Assembly (NCBI RefSeq): GCF_029868385.1
Contig: NZ_JARWNX010000040.1
Location: forward strand, 62,001 to 126,000
Origin: Nocardia cyriacigeorgica
GTDB taxonomy: Bacteria > Actinomycetota > Actinomycetes > Mycobacteriales > Mycobacteriaceae
Reading direction: 5' to 3'
DNA: 64,000 nt
The number at the start of each line of letters is the position of its first letter. Position 1 is the first letter of the stretch. Below the pieces are notes generated by a model. It searched no databases, was not told the DNA's origin, and saw only the letters and a list, made by a program, of their open reading frames with translations. Both the position numbers and the translations under genes were made by a program. Below are positions 9,088-20,975 of the stretch, in pieces.

Positions 9088-10052
9088 TGGCGATCGAACT
9101 GATATCGGACGGCGATTCGCGGGATCGAACACGCGGATGGTCGTGGTGGCGGGTGGTCCTGTTGGGGCTGGTCGTGCTGCTTCTGGGGTGCTCCGGTCCG
9201 GTGGGAGTGTCCTCGGCGCAGAACCGGGACGCGGTTGCGCCGATCGCGGCGCCGCCCGTCTACGCCGGGACCGTGGACAACAGTGCCGATTGCCGCCGCG
9301 ACTATCAGACGCGCGGGTTCGAACCGGCCTCGGCCGATGGTCGGCGTCATCCGTTGTTCCTGTACTTCGTCGGCACCAATATCGGCAAGGATCCCGAGGC
9401 CGACCGTCTCGGCAACATACCCGCGGCGAACGCGGTGACCGAGGCGATGGCCAGGCGCGGCTTCGTCGCGCTCATGGTCGACTACGACAACACCGTGCTC
9501 GCCCTGGCCAGCGATCACGGAAACCAGACCCGCTGCCTGTTCGCACCGCAGGAACCGCGCAGCCTGCTCCAGGCCGCCTGCGCGCTCGACACCGTCGACT
9601 GCGATCTCGGTATCGCCGCCTGGGGACACAGCCAGGGCGGTGCCGTTGCCCACCTGGCTCCCAACCACGACTCGCGAGTACGCGCGGTGTGGGCCACCGG
9701 CTACGGCGGCGATATGCCGTCTGTTCTCCCGGTGAACCGCCTGCGCGTTCTCGCCGGTGAGAACGAGGACAACGGTAAGCCCGAGGTCCTGAACAAGGCG
9801 GCCGGGTTCGATCCACAGGAGTGCCCGGACGACGGCCGCAGCCAATGCCTGCGCGAGGATGGCAGCGGCTGGATCATCGTCCGCAAATCTGATGTCGAGA
9901 CCAGCGCCGACCACTGCTGGTTCTATCGGCGCACCTGCTGGGCCGCCGAGACCTTCCTCGAACCGAGCTGGACCGATCGCGGATCGCCCAAACCGTATGC
10001 GATCGAACCCAATGCCGATTGGGTGGCGGAGGTTACGCGTTCACCACTGTGA
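9087..10052 (+). CDS. Secreted alpha/beta hydrolase
   Basis: A 321-residue exported protein. Seen: a single N-terminal hydrophobic segment (RVVLLGLVVLLLGC) ending in a lipobox-like LLGC, followed by a mature part with PLFLYFVGTN, the nucleophile elbow AAWGHSQGGA and many Cys residues (for example DCRRDYQ, CPDDGRSQC, HCWFYRRTC) that suggest disulfides outside the cell. Known: GxSxG hydrolases of this form include lipases, cutinase-like and chlorophyllase-like esterases; the substrate cannot be named. The GTG at 9087 has a TAGGCT element 7 nt upstream. Lipoprotein anchoring at the Cys is plausible but not certain. Confidence 0.75.
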   Translation: MAIELISDGDSRDRTRGWSWWRVVLLGLVVLLLGCSGPVGVSSAQNRDAVAPIAAPPVYAGTVDNSADCRRDYQTRGFEPASADGRRHPLFLYFVGTNIGKDPEADRLGNIPAANAVTEAMARRGFVALMVDYDNTVLALASDHGNQTRCLFAPQEPRSLLQAACALDTVDCDLGIAAWGHSQGGAVAHLAPNHDSRVRAVWATGYGGDMPSVLPVNRLRVLAGENEDNGKPEVLNKAAGFDPQECPDDGRSQCLREDGSGWIIVRKSDVETSADHCWFYRRTCWAAETFLEPSWTDRGSPKPYAIEPNADWVAEVTRSPL

Positions 10053-10165
10053 ACGGAGCGCCGCGCGGCTTCCCGCGCCGAGTGGGACGGCTTCGCCGAT
10101 CGCGGTCAGCGGCCTTCGCCGATAGCCGGGTGGGTGCGGCCTGCCGCAGCATGCGATGCAAGCAT

Positions 10166-11182
10166 ATGCGGATGCTCGACGAGATCGACTGGGGATCGCT
10201 CAGCCATGCCTACGGTCCCGCGACCGACACTGCCGCACATCTGGCGGCGCTGACGTCGGCGAATCCAGACGCGCGGCACGCTGCACTCGACCATCTGGAC
10301 GTGGCCGTACTTCATCAAGGATTCCCCGAGTCGGCGACCGCCCCCGCCGCCCACGTCGTCGTCCGGCTGCTCGCCGGGGGAGGAGTCGCCCCGGAGGTTC
10401 GCGACGGGCTCATCGAGTTCCTCGGTGGAGTGGCCGACGCGACCAGTACGGCAGCCGAGGACCCGTATTTCGAGGATCTCCTCGCGCCGCTACAGCGGGC
10501 GGTCCAGGAGACCTACCCCGTGGTGGTCGGTTTCCTCGACCACGCCGACCGGTTCGTGCGGAAATTGGCTGTTCACGCGGCGGCAGCACACGTCGCGACA
10601 TCGGAACTCGCCGGGCAGCGCCCCGTCCTCGCCGCCCGCCTGCGCGTATGGGCCGATGATCCGTCGGACGAGCGCGCCTACTGGGTGCGGCGGCTCGGCG
10701 AACTCGGCGTCGACACCGAGCAGTACCTCACCGACCCCGATCCGGACGTCCGGGTCTGCGCCGCCCTCGCACCCCGCCTGGCGGACAACCCCACGGCCAC
10801 CGACATCATCGTCACTGCGCTCGCCCACGCGGCCGACCACGGCGTCACCGACCCAGCGCTCTACCGGCTCAGCGAACTCATCGCCGCGGCCCTCGCCCGA
10901 GTCGCCGACTTCGAGCGCATCGCCGCACCAGCGCAAACGATCATCCGGCACGCCGACTGGACCGGCTTCGACCACACCTGGGGCGCACTGCTGCTGGCCG
11001 CCTTCGCCACTCCCTACGACGATCACCTCGAGCCATCGGCAACGCAACGCCGAATCCTGACAGCCCTGGTCGACAACCCGCGGATCTGGAACTACCGAAG
11101 CGGCAACTCGCTGTTGGCATTCCGCAAAGCAGGCCTACCCTTCGAACGAGAAGCCTGCGCCCGGATTGCCGGGGAGGTCTAG
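10166..11182 (+). CDS. Hypothetical protein with HEAT-like helical repeats
   Basis: A 338-residue Ala/Leu-rich helical protein. It shows repeated patterns such as LAALTSANPDARHAALDHL, VVGFLDHADRFVRKLAVHAAA and TDPDPDVRVCAALAPRLAD. These resemble HEAT/PBS repeats used for protein-protein contact. No enzymatic motif. Function unknown. Start: ATG 10166 or ATG 10172 (MLDEIDWG); neither has a clear Shine-Dalgarno sequence. Codon use is normal for the window. Confidence 0.65.
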   Translation: MRMLDEIDWGSLSHAYGPATDTAAHLAALTSANPDARHAALDHLDVAVLHQGFPESATAPAAHVVVRLLAGGGVAPEVRDGLIEFLGGVADATSTAAEDPYFEDLLAPLQRAVQETYPVVVGFLDHADRFVRKLAVHAAAAHVATSELAGQRPVLAARLRVWADDPSDERAYWVRRLGELGVDTEQYLTDPDPDVRVCAALAPRLADNPTATDIIVTALAHAADHGVTDPALYRLSELIAAALARVADFERIAAPAQTIIRHADWTGFDHTWGALLLAAFATPYDDHLEPSATQRRILTALVDNPRIWNYRSGNSLLAFRKAGLPFEREACARIAGEV

Positions 11183-11223
11183 CGAGTCGCCTACCGCCGG
11201 CGTTCGTACCGCACTCGCGGCTG

Positions 11224-12145
11224 CTACGTCGACATCTCCAGCACCGCTTTGCCATGCAGTCGGCGTTCGAGCAGCGCCGTGACCGCGTCGGCCGCCTGCG
11301 CCCAGTCGCCGCGCCAGGTGATCTGTGGATCGAGAATCCCGGTGGCGACACGATCTGACAGCCAGGTCAGGTCGGGCCCGAGGCCCCGGCAACCGAGCAG
11401 GAAGAAGGTGGCGATCGTCCGATCGTGCCTGCGGTCGTCGCCGAAGAGTGTTCCGAAGGGAAGGTGCTCGTCCTCTCCTGCCGCATGCCCGACGGAGACG
11501 AGAGTGCCGCTCTCGGTGAGGGTTTCGAAGGCTTCGACGAGTTGACGACCGCCGACCAGATCGATGACGCCATCGACTCTGCTGCTCGCATCGGCGGGCC
11601 TGGCGATAACGTGGTGCGCGCCGAGGGCGCGCAGACCCTCGCCGTGTGCGGCGGGGTTCGCGGTGGTCGCGATGACCTCGGCGCCCCGAGGCGTGCCAAC
11701 TGCACCGCATATCGTCCGACACCCCTGGTGGCGCCGGTGATGAGGACCTTCGTGCCGAGCAATGGGCCGAGGCGGTGCAGCGTCCGCAATGCGGAGGCTC
11801 CTGCGACGGGGACCGTGCTGATGGCGGCGAGATCCGCACCATCGGGCACGGTGCCGAGCAGACCGGTGTCGACGGCACGCAATTCGGCCCACGCGCCCGC
11901 GGCGCCCAGGGTGACGACGGCGGTGCCCACGGCGGGTCCGGTGCCATCGGCGGCGGACCGCTCGACGACACCCGTCGCATCCCCACCGAGTACGGCTCCG
12001 TCGTCAGCGGCGGCGACACCGTGGATGATCTCGCCGCTGTTCAACGATGTCGCCGTGACGCGCACCAGCGCCTGGTTCGGCGCAGGTTCGGGATCGGGCG
12101 CCTGGCCGAGGCGTAATCCGGCTGGGGCGGAACGGTCGACGATGA
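11224..12145 (-). pseudogene. Broken NADPH:quinone-reductase-like zinc-independent MDR dehydrogenase
   Basis: Homology runs through two frames. The first half (ALIVDRSAPAGLRLG, LVRVTATSLNSGEI, GTKVLITGATRGVGRYAVQL) is in one frame. After CGCCTCGGGGCGCC near 11688 it continues in another (RGAEVIATTANP, GVIDLVGGRQLVEAF, TALLERRLHGKAVLEM). One missing C at this point explains the shift. The start is also gone: the codons before ALIVDRS contain no ATG or GTG in frame, and the sequence runs directly into the divergent tetR-like gene with no intergenic region. Intact relatives are cytosolic quinone or enone reductases. Probably inactive. Confidence 0.75.
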
Positions 12146-12700
12146 GTGCGCACCGAGCGCGGCTTCGACCACGTGACCCTCGACGAACTCTGCGATGCCG
12201 TTGACGTCTCCAAACGCACCTTCTTCCGCAACTTCGCGGGCAAAGAGGACGTCGCGATGGCCCCGCTCCAGGACATGTGGCGGACATTCCTGGACGAGCT
12301 GGAGCATCGACCAGCAGGAGACACGGTGCTGCGTGCGCTCCAGGGCGCGCTGCTGTCGGCAGTGGACCGGACGGCCACCGGAGACTGGCCCCGCCGAGCA
12401 GCCTTCAGCTATCGGCTATCCCAACGAACCCCATCGATGGCCGCGCACAATTTCCAGTTCTGCGACCAGACCAGCAGAGCCGCGGTCGCCGCGCTGCACC
12501 GGCAGCTCGACCTGGCCGACGACCCACGACCACGCCTGGCCGTCGACATCCTGGTGTCGGCGTTTCACTGCGCCATGGACTCGTGGACGGTGTCGCCGGA
12601 CCCGCTCGATGCTGCCGACCTGAGCGCCGAACTGCGCCGAGCGTTCGCAGCGGTTCCTGGTGCGCTCACCTTGACCGCTGATGTGCGACAAGCGATCTGA
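12146..12700 (+). CDS. TetR-family regulator, N-terminally truncated
   Basis: 184 residues. Seen: RGFDHVTLDELCDAVDVSKRTFFRNFAGKEDV, helices 2-3 of the TetR DNA-binding domain, and a C-terminal ligand domain (PSMAAHNFQFCDQ, LVSAFHCAMDSW). What is missing is helix 1 and the usual basic N-terminal tail, about 20 residues. The GTG at 12146 sits inside the palindrome GTGCGCAC that abuts the first codons of the divergent dehydrogenase pseudogene. Inference: one deletion removed the shared promoter region, the start of the dehydrogenase and the start of this regulator. DNA binding is doubtful. The deposited frame could still be expressed, so it is kept as a CDS. Confidence 0.65.
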   Translation: MRTERGFDHVTLDELCDAVDVSKRTFFRNFAGKEDVAMAPLQDMWRTFLDELEHRPAGDTVLRALQGALLSAVDRTATGDWPRRAAFSYRLSQRTPSMAAHNFQFCDQTSRAAVAALHRQLDLADDPRPRLAVDILVSAFHCAMDSWTVSPDPLDAADLSAELRRAFAAVPGALTLTADVRQAI

Positions 12701-12794
12701 GTATCGAGATTCGACGACGGAGCGGAGCGAGCTTCTTCTCGAGCTGGGGCGGGGCCTGGTTGATCAGGTCAGGGTCCTCGGTGAGGATGGTCCC

Positions 12795-13082
12795 ATGTCG
12801 GGTGTGAGGTTCGTGCGGCGCGTGGACGGGTTGACCTACGAGTTCGTTCGCGACGGGGACGCGCATGGTTTCCCCTCGTATAGGCGGGTCGACCTCGATA
12901 TCTGGTGTCGCCGGCTGCCTGACTTCGGTTGGGTCGTGTGCGATGCGACCGGTCTGGTATCGAGCCGTCCGTTCGATGAGCCAGGGCAAGGCGAGATCCC
13001 TCCCGAGGGCGCGTGGGTGAGTCGCAAGGGCGAACGATCCTATGTCTATGACCTTGTGCGCGCCGACCCTCGCGTTGGCTGA
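12795..13082 (+). CDS. Small hypothetical protein
   Basis: 95 residues starting MSGVRFVRRVDGLTYEF. GAGG lies eight bases before ATG 12795 (12783-12786), which fixes the start; the open frame further upstream overlaps the end of the tetR-like gene. The protein is rich in Arg, Asp and aromatic residues (SYRRVDLDIWCRR, RPFDEPGQGEIPPEGAWV) and has no membrane segment. I do not recognise the family. Confidence 0.6.
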   Translation: MSGVRFVRRVDGLTYEFVRDGDAHGFPSYRRVDLDIWCRRLPDFGWVVCDATGLVSSRPFDEPGQGEIPPEGAWVSRKGERSYVYDLVRADPRVG

Positions 13083-13226
13083 TCAGAGGTGATCGGGTTC
13101 ATGCTCAGCGCACGATGTCCATCAGCAGTTCCGCCAGGCCGGTGAGGAGGCCAGTCACGCCGCCGCAATGGTGTCCTCGTGGGTGAGAGTGGGTTCACGG
13201 GCTGCTGACCGAACTGGCATCGAAAG

Positions 13227-13298
13227 TGGGCGCAGAGGGGATCGAACCCCCGACCGCTGGTGTGTAAAACCAGAGCTCTACCGCTGAGCTATACGCCC
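13227..13298 (-). tRNA. tRNA-Val (anticodon UAC)
   Basis: Read on the minus strand, the 72-nt gene folds into a cloverleaf. The acceptor strand GGGCGTA pairs with TGCGCCC (one G-U). The D arm is AGCTCAGCGGTAGAGCT. The anticodon stem CTGGT/ACCAG closes the loop TTTACAC with anticodon TAC, and the T arm holds GGTTCGATCCC. Discriminator base A; CCA is not encoded. It lies between the small hypothetical gene and ahpE. No integrase or att-like duplication of its 3' end was seen nearby. Confidence 0.95.
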
Positions 13299-13330
13299 GT
13301 GCTCGTCCCGTCGGGAAACGGGGGAGCGGG

Positions 13331-13795
13331 TTATGAATCTAGCGCGGCGAGCGCTTTCTCCCAAGCCGCCTGGTCACGGGGCTCTCCGGGGGCGTTCATT
13401 TCGGCGAAACGGATGAATCCGTCCTTGTCGACGACGAAGGTGCCGCGGTTGGGGTAGCCGGATTTCTCGTTGAAGACGCCGTAGGTCTGGGCGATGGCGC
13501 CGTGTGGCCAGAAGTCGGAGAGCAGGGGGAAGGTGTAGCCCTGTTCGGCGGCCCAGATCTTGTGGGTGGGCGGCGGGCCGACCGAGATCGCGATGATCTC
13601 GGCGTCGTCGTTCTGGAACTTGGGCAGTTCGTCGCGCACCTTGCACAGCTCGCCCTGGCAGATGCCGGTGAACGCCAGCGGGAAGAACACCACGAGCACA
13701 TTCTTCTTGCCGCGGAAGTCCGACAGGCTGACTTCCTGATTGTTCTGATCCTTCAGCGTGAAGTCCGGCGCGAGGGTGCCTACCTCGAGTGGCAT
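13331..13795 (-). CDS. ahpE: Peroxiredoxin AhpE
   Basis: A 154-residue thiol peroxidase. Seen: APDFTLKDQNNQEVSL, then PLAFTGICQGELC with the peroxidatic Cys in TGIC, and NRGTFVVDKDGFIRFAE. This is the AhpE (one-Cys-type) subfamily described from M. tuberculosis, which reduces peroxides and peroxynitrite in the cytosol with mycothiol/mycoredoxin. A second Cys sits five residues after the peroxidatic one (QGELC), where Asp stands in the mycobacterial protein as I recall it. GGAGG seven bases before ATG 13795 fixes the start. The next genes on this strand, DUF3052 and a lipoprotein, keep the same order as in M. tuberculosis. Confidence 0.92.
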   Translation of the reverse strand: MPLEVGTLAPDFTLKDQNNQEVSLSDFRGKKNVLVVFFPLAFTGICQGELCKVRDELPKFQNDDAEIIAISVGPPPTHKIWAAEQGYTFPLLSDFWPHGAIAQTYGVFNEKSGYPNRGTFVVDKDGFIRFAEMNAPGEPRDQAAWEKALAALDS

Positions 13796-13874
13796 CGCTG
13801 ATCCTCCATCATGTCGGGCCCGGCCGGGACACGCGTCGGCGCGCCCGGCCGCAACCATAGGTGAAGCGCGGTGA

Positions 13875-14297
13875 TCAGCGCTGTTTGGAGGGTGCCTTCG
13901 GCTGCACCAGGCGGCTGCCCGCCCATTCACCGAGGCTGATCGCCGAGGTCTGGGTCAGGCCCGCGGTGGGCGCTGCCTCGGCGATCTCACTGGGATCGAC
14001 ATGTCCGGGCTGGCCCGTCTTGGGTGTGAGCACCCAGATGAAACCTTCGTCGGCGAGCGGGCCGATCGCCTCCATCAGCTCGTCGACCAGGTCGCCGTCA
14101 CCATCGCGCCACCACAGCAGCACGACGTCGATGACCTCGTCGGAATCCTCGTCCAGCAGTTCCGTTCCGATGGTTTCCTCGACGTCGGCCCGAAGGTCGT
14201 CGTTGGTGTCCTCGTCCCAGCCCAGCTCCTGGACGACCAAGCCGTGGATGATGCCAAGCTTCTGAGCGAAATTCTGCGCGTCCGCCGCGGCGACCAC
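13875..14297 (-). CDS. DUF3052 domain protein
   Basis: A 140-residue acidic protein with NFAQKLGIIHGLVVQELGWDED near the N-terminus, DVVLLWWRDGDGDLVDELM in the middle and IWVLTPKTGQPGHVDPSEI near the end. These are the conserved blocks of DUF3052 (Rv2239c type), of unknown function. GTG 14297 is preceded by GAGGAGG at eight bases. It lies 79 bp upstream of ahpE and is probably co-transcribed with it, a conserved pairing in mycolata. Confidence 0.9.
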   Translation of the reverse strand: MVAAADAQNFAQKLGIIHGLVVQELGWDEDTNDDLRADVEETIGTELLDEDSDEVIDVVLLWWRDGDGDLVDELMEAIGPLADEGFIWVLTPKTGQPGHVDPSEIAEAAPTAGLTQTSAISLGEWAGSRLVQPKAPSKQR

Positions 14298-14414
14298 GGT
14301 GGTGTCCTCCTCAATATGCCGACTACAGGTAGTTGCAAGCGAACATGGTTATCGGCCGCAACGCAAGCCGATCCGATGAATTGGCCATCGGATGTCGCGT
14401 GCACTCGACTCGAT

Positions 14415-14972
14415 TCAGCGTGCCGGGCAGGCGTCGCGGACCGCATTACGGGCGTCGTTGACCCGGCGACTCGCGTCGTTGAGCGGGCCGACCGGCGCGG
14501 TGTAATGCATACCCCTTGCCGCCTGTGCCAACCCACGCGCGGCATTGACGTATTCGGTGAGTTTGGCCTTCAGATCTTCGGGCAGATCATCTTTGGCGGC
14601 ATTGACGCCCGTCTCGACCTGATTCGCCGCGTCCTCGAGCGTGGTGGCCGCGGTATCGCGTTTGGCGTCGTAGTCGGGGGCGTTGGAATCGTGCGCGTCG
14701 ACGAACTCGTTGTATTTGCTGACCCCGACACCGGTGATGATGGGGAACTGATCGCAGTTGTCGGATATGGCCTTGGCCTGCGCCGCCGCCTTGCGGGACG
14801 AAGTCGCCGCGGCCGAGGACGACGACGCGAAGGTCTGATAGGCCGACAGGTCGACGGCATTGGGCGCGGCCGTACCGTCCACGCTGTTCGAGCAGCCCGC
14901 AATGGTCGCTCCCGCGATCAATGCCGTGGCCGCGCACACCAGCCCGACCCCGCGTGGGTCCAGCAGTTTCAT
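14415..14972 (-). CDS. Putative lipoprotein (Rv2240c-like)
   Basis: A 185-residue exported protein. The N-terminus MKLLDPRGVGLVCAATALIAG ends in a lipobox TIAGC at about residues 24-28, so the mature protein should be lipid-anchored to the outer face of the membrane. The mature part is Ala/Asp-rich and helical (DTAATTLEDAANQVETGV, NDASRRVNDARNAV) with two Cys. Function unknown. Position between DUF3052 and the divergent aceE matches Rv2240c. GGGGAGG stands just before the ATG. Confidence 0.8.
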   Translation of the reverse strand: MKLLDPRGVGLVCAATALIAGATIAGCSNSVDGTAAPNAVDLSAYQTFASSSSAAATSSRKAAAQAKAISDNCDQFPIITGVGVSKYNEFVDAHDSNAPDYDAKRDTAATTLEDAANQVETGVNAAKDDLPEDLKAKLTEYVNAARGLAQAARGMHYTAPVGPLNDASRRVNDARNAVRDACPAR

Positions 14973-15220
14973 CGTCCTCCCCGCTCCCGTCTCTCTCGTC
15001 TGTGGCGGTCATCGGGCAACCCCCGAACACCGGTCCACACCGGAAACTGCCGAGTAACCCGTCGCAGAGAAACCGTACTGGATTTGTGGCTGACATGATG
15101 ACCTGGGACGCATCCTCGGCAAGGATGGAGGGTGCGCCCGGACTTTCGTAAACGGGTGGTCCGCCCACCAGCGTGGCCGCCCGGGGAAACAGACGCCATC
15201 AGCTTGTCCGCCCCATGTAC

Positions 15221-15231
15221 GAGGAGCAGAT

Positions 15232-15234
<3 letters not shown>
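15221..15234 (+). promoter_or_regulatory. Ribosome-binding site that fixes a TTG start for aceE
   Basis: GAGGAG at 15221-15226 lies five bases before TTG 15232, and no ATG or GTG in frame is better placed. The protein therefore begins (M)TDLIHSS at a TTG codon. Confidence 0.7.
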
Positions 15235-18147
<2,913 letters not shown>

Positions 18148-18158
18148 CGCACCATTAG

Positions 18159-19493
18159 ATGGTGGATCGAAAACCGCCGCGGCCCCGACGGATCTCCGAC
18201 GGCTCCTCCGAGCACGAGGTGTATCTGCCGACCGGCGCGCTCTCGCCGAACCGGCAGACCCGCGACCCGCTGCCGGACACGCTGCTCAAACGTGTGAAGC
18301 AGTTCTCGGGGCGACTGTCCACCGAAGCGGTGGGCTCGATGCAGGATCGGTTGCCGTTCTTCGCCGATCTGGACGCCGCGCAGCGGGCCGGCGTCCAGAT
18401 GCTGGTGCAGACCGCGGTGGTGAATTTCCTGGAGTGGTTGCAGGACCCCGACAGCGATATCCGGTTCAGCCTGGACGCGTTCCAGGTGATCCCGCAGGAT
18501 CTGGCGCGGCGGCTGACGCTGCGCCAGACCGTGGACATGGTCCGGGTGGCCATGGAGTTCTTCGAACAGTGGCTGCCCGCGCTGGCGCGCAACGACCGGC
18601 AGCTGGTCGCGCTCACCGAGGCGGTACTGCGATACGGGCGTGAGCTCGGTTTCGCGGCCGCCTCGGTGTACGCGAGCGCCGCCGAATCGCGCGGCGCCTG
18701 GGACACCAGGCTGGAGGCACTGGTCGTCGACGCCGTGGTGCGCGGCGATACCGGCCCGGACATGCTGTCGCGGGCCGCGACGCTGAACTGGGACGCCACC
18801 GCGCCCGCCACCGTGCTCGTCGGCACCCCGCCGAGCGATCAGGGTGTCTCGGTGGTCGGTGCGGTGCACACCATCGCTGCCAGGCACGGCCGCGCGGCTC
18901 TTGCCGTCGTACAGGGTTCGCGGTTGGTGATGGTGGTCAGCGGACATCTCGACGACACCACCCAGATGTCGTCGTTCGTGACCGATCTGCTGGCCGAGGT
19001 CTTCTCCGATGGCCCGGTGGTGATCGGCCCGACCACGCGCACCCTCGGCGCCGCGCACGCCAGCGCGCTGGAGGCGCTGGCCGGTATGGAGGCGGTGATC
19101 GGCTGGCGGGGCGCCCCGCGGCCGGTGCACGCGGCCGAACTGCTGCCCGAACGAGCCCTGCTGGGTGACCGAGCTGCGGTCGAGGCGTTGAACGAGTACC
19201 TTGTTCTACCGTTGGCCGCGGCGGGATCGTCGCTCGCGGACACTCTCGACGCCTATCTCGACTGTGGTGGAGCCGTCGAGACTTGTGCCCGCCAGCTGTA
19301 CGTCCATCCAAATACCGTTCGCTACCGACTCAAACGAATCGGTGAGGTCACCGGGCGTGATCCGCTCAATCCGCGGGATGCGTACGTGCTCCGTATTGCC
19401 GCCACAGTAGGTCGTTTGACACGAACTCGTAACGAATCGTCAACACCAGCATCTGAGGCCACTTACGTCTCGACCGACGGAGATGGGTTGTAA
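18159..19493 (+). CDS. PucR/CdaR-family transcriptional regulator (FasR-like, Rv2242 type)
   Basis: 444 residues. The C-terminal PucR helix-turn-helix is clear: DTLDAYLDCGGAVETCARQL, then HPNTVRYRLKRIGEVTG. The N-terminal half is a helical sensor region and the middle a GGDEF-like fold without its signature. Known: the Streptomyces coelicolor homologue in the same position, upstream of fabD, activates the fatty-acid operon. Inference: this protein controls fabD-acpM-kasA and perhaps aceE. Start ATG 18159, 11 bp after aceE. The 128-bp gap to fabD probably holds the FAS-II promoter and this regulator's target; no site could be named by eye. Confidence 0.88.
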   Translation: MVDRKPPRPRRISDGSSEHEVYLPTGALSPNRQTRDPLPDTLLKRVKQFSGRLSTEAVGSMQDRLPFFADLDAAQRAGVQMLVQTAVVNFLEWLQDPDSDIRFSLDAFQVIPQDLARRLTLRQTVDMVRVAMEFFEQWLPALARNDRQLVALTEAVLRYGRELGFAAASVYASAAESRGAWDTRLEALVVDAVVRGDTGPDMLSRAATLNWDATAPATVLVGTPPSDQGVSVVGAVHTIAARHGRAALAVVQGSRLVMVVSGHLDDTTQMSSFVTDLLAEVFSDGPVVIGPTTRTLGAAHASALEALAGMEAVIGWRGAPRPVHAAELLPERALLGDRAAVEALNEYLVLPLAAAGSSLADTLDAYLDCGGAVETCARQLYVHPNTVRYRLKRIGEVTGRDPLNPRDAYVLRIAATVGRLTRTRNESSTPASEATYVSTDGDGL

Positions 19494-19621
19494 CGCCGAC
19501 AAAGGCTCTGTCGATCCTGACGAGCCACATGGCGTTTTGTGGAGTTCACACAAAACGGGTCGGCAAGCTTCATTCGCGTCGACATCTCCTGAGTGCCGCC
19601 TCACAGTGTTCTCTTAGAGAT

Positions 19622-20536
19622 GTGATCGCGTTGCTCGCCCCTGGACAGGGCTCCCAGACACCCGGCATGCTCGCGCCTTGGCTCGACCTCCCCGGCGCGC
19701 ATGACCGTCTCGCGTTGTGGTCGAAGGCCTCCGGTCTGGACCTGGTTCGTCTCGGTACCACCGCGACGGCCGAAGAAATCACCGACACCGCGGTCACCCA
19801 GCCGCTGGTGGTGGCCGCGGCGCTGCTCGCTTTCGCCGAAATCGACACCGATTCACTTCCGGCGGATACCATCGTCGCCGGACACTCGGTCGGCGAACTC
19901 GCCGCCGCCGCCGTCGCCGGAGTCATCTCCGCCGACGACGCGGTCACCCTGGCCGCCATCCGCGGTGCGGAAATGGCCAAGGCGTGCGCGCTCGAACCGA
20001 CCGGAATGTCCGCCGTGCTCGGTGGCGACGAAGCCGCCGTGCTCGAACGGCTCGCGGAACTCGACCTCGTCCCGGCCAACCGCAACGCGGTGGGCCAGAT
20101 CGTGGCCGCGGGCAGCCTGGCCGCTCTCGCCGAGCTCGCCGCGAACCCGCCGGAAAAGGCCAGGGTTCGCGCGTTGCCCGTCGCGGGCGCGTTCCACACC
20201 GCATTCATGGCTCCGGCCCAGGACGCGGTCACCGCAGCTGTGGCCAAGATCGTGCCGAACGAGCCGACCAGAACCCTGCTGTCGAACTTCGACGGCAAGC
20301 CGGTCGAATCGGGTCGGGACGCGGTCGATAAGCTCGCCGCGCAGGTCACCCGGCCGGTCCGGTGGGATCTGTGCACCGAGACGATCCGGGAGACCGGCGT
20401 TTCGGCGGTGGTGGAATTGCCACCGGCGGGCACCCTCGTCGGAATTGCCAAGCGGGAACTGAAGGGGACGCCGACGCTTGCCCTGAAGACCCCCGCTGAC
20501 CTCCCCACCTTGGCCGAGCTCACCGGCTCCGGCTAG
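19622..20536 (+). CDS. fabD: Malonyl-CoA:ACP transacylase
   Basis: 304 residues. Seen: LLAPGQGSQTPGML at the N-terminus, the nucleophile motif GHSVGELAAA, the catalytic His in GAFHTAFM and VELPPAGTLVGIAKREL near the end. It moves malonate from CoA to the AcpM phosphopantetheine arm in the cytosol, the first step of the type II system. GTG 19622 (VIALLAPGQ) is the family-like start; the upstream open frame from 19529 is not protein-like. First gene of the fabD-acpM-kasA-accD6 set. Confidence 0.95.
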   Translation: MIALLAPGQGSQTPGMLAPWLDLPGAHDRLALWSKASGLDLVRLGTTATAEEITDTAVTQPLVVAAALLAFAEIDTDSLPADTIVAGHSVGELAAAAVAGVISADDAVTLAAIRGAEMAKACALEPTGMSAVLGGDEAAVLERLAELDLVPANRNAVGQIVAAGSLAALAELAANPPEKARVRALPVAGAFHTAFMAPAQDAVTAAVAKIVPNEPTRTLLSNFDGKPVESGRDAVDKLAAQVTRPVRWDLCTETIRETGVSAVVELPPAGTLVGIAKRELKGTPTLALKTPADLPTLAELTGSG

Positions 20537-20662
20537 CTTTCCATCCGCGATCGTGCTTCGAAGATGAGGCCCGGTCGTGACCGAGCAGGCGTAACTATCC
20601 GCCCGTTCGATCCGAAGAAAAACAGTAAAGCCCTACACAGTAACAAGAAGGGAGCCACCAAA

Positions 20663-20965
20663 GTGGCCGCTCTGACCCAGGAACAAATCGTCGAGGAACT
20701 CGGCAAGATCATCGAAGAGGTGACCGGTATCGAGCCCTCCGAAGTGACGATCGAGAAGTCCTTCGTCGATGACCTGGACATCGACTCGCTGTCCATGGTC
20801 GAGATCGCTGTGCAGACCGAGGACAAGTACGGCGTCAAGATCCCGGACGAGGATCTGGCCAGCCTGAAGACCGTCGGCGACGCCGTCGGCTACATCCAGA
20901 AGCTCGAGGCGGAGAACGCGGAAACCGCCGCTGAGCTCAAGGCCAAGTTCGACAACGCCGAGTAG
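20663..20965 (+). CDS. acpM: Meromycolate-extension acyl carrier protein
   Basis: 100 residues. The phosphopantetheine Ser lies in [12 protein letters not shown]. The C-terminal tail after the normal ACP fold ([15 protein letters not shown]) is the extension that marks mycobacterial-type AcpM. It carries growing chains between FabD, the ketoacyl synthase and the rest of FAS-II. GTG 20663 is set by AAGGGAG eight bases upstream; the frame upstream is open but basic and unrelated. Confidence 0.95.
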   Translation: MAALTQEQIVEELGKIIEEVTGIEPSEVTIEKSFVDDLDIDSLSMVEIAVQTEDKYGVKIPDEDLASLKTVGDAVGYIQKLEAENAETAAELKAKFDNAE

Positions 20966-20975
20966 GGCCGACACC

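Noticed and set aside
13105..13158. 17-residue minus-strand frame VTGLLTGLAELLMDIVR
   Set aside because: Looks protein-like and could be the tail of a lost gene, but it is too short and has no ribosome site.
13227..13330. tRNA-Val as an integration site
   Set aside because: No integrase and no duplicated tRNA 3' end in the flanks; the neighbouring genes are the conserved chromosomal core.
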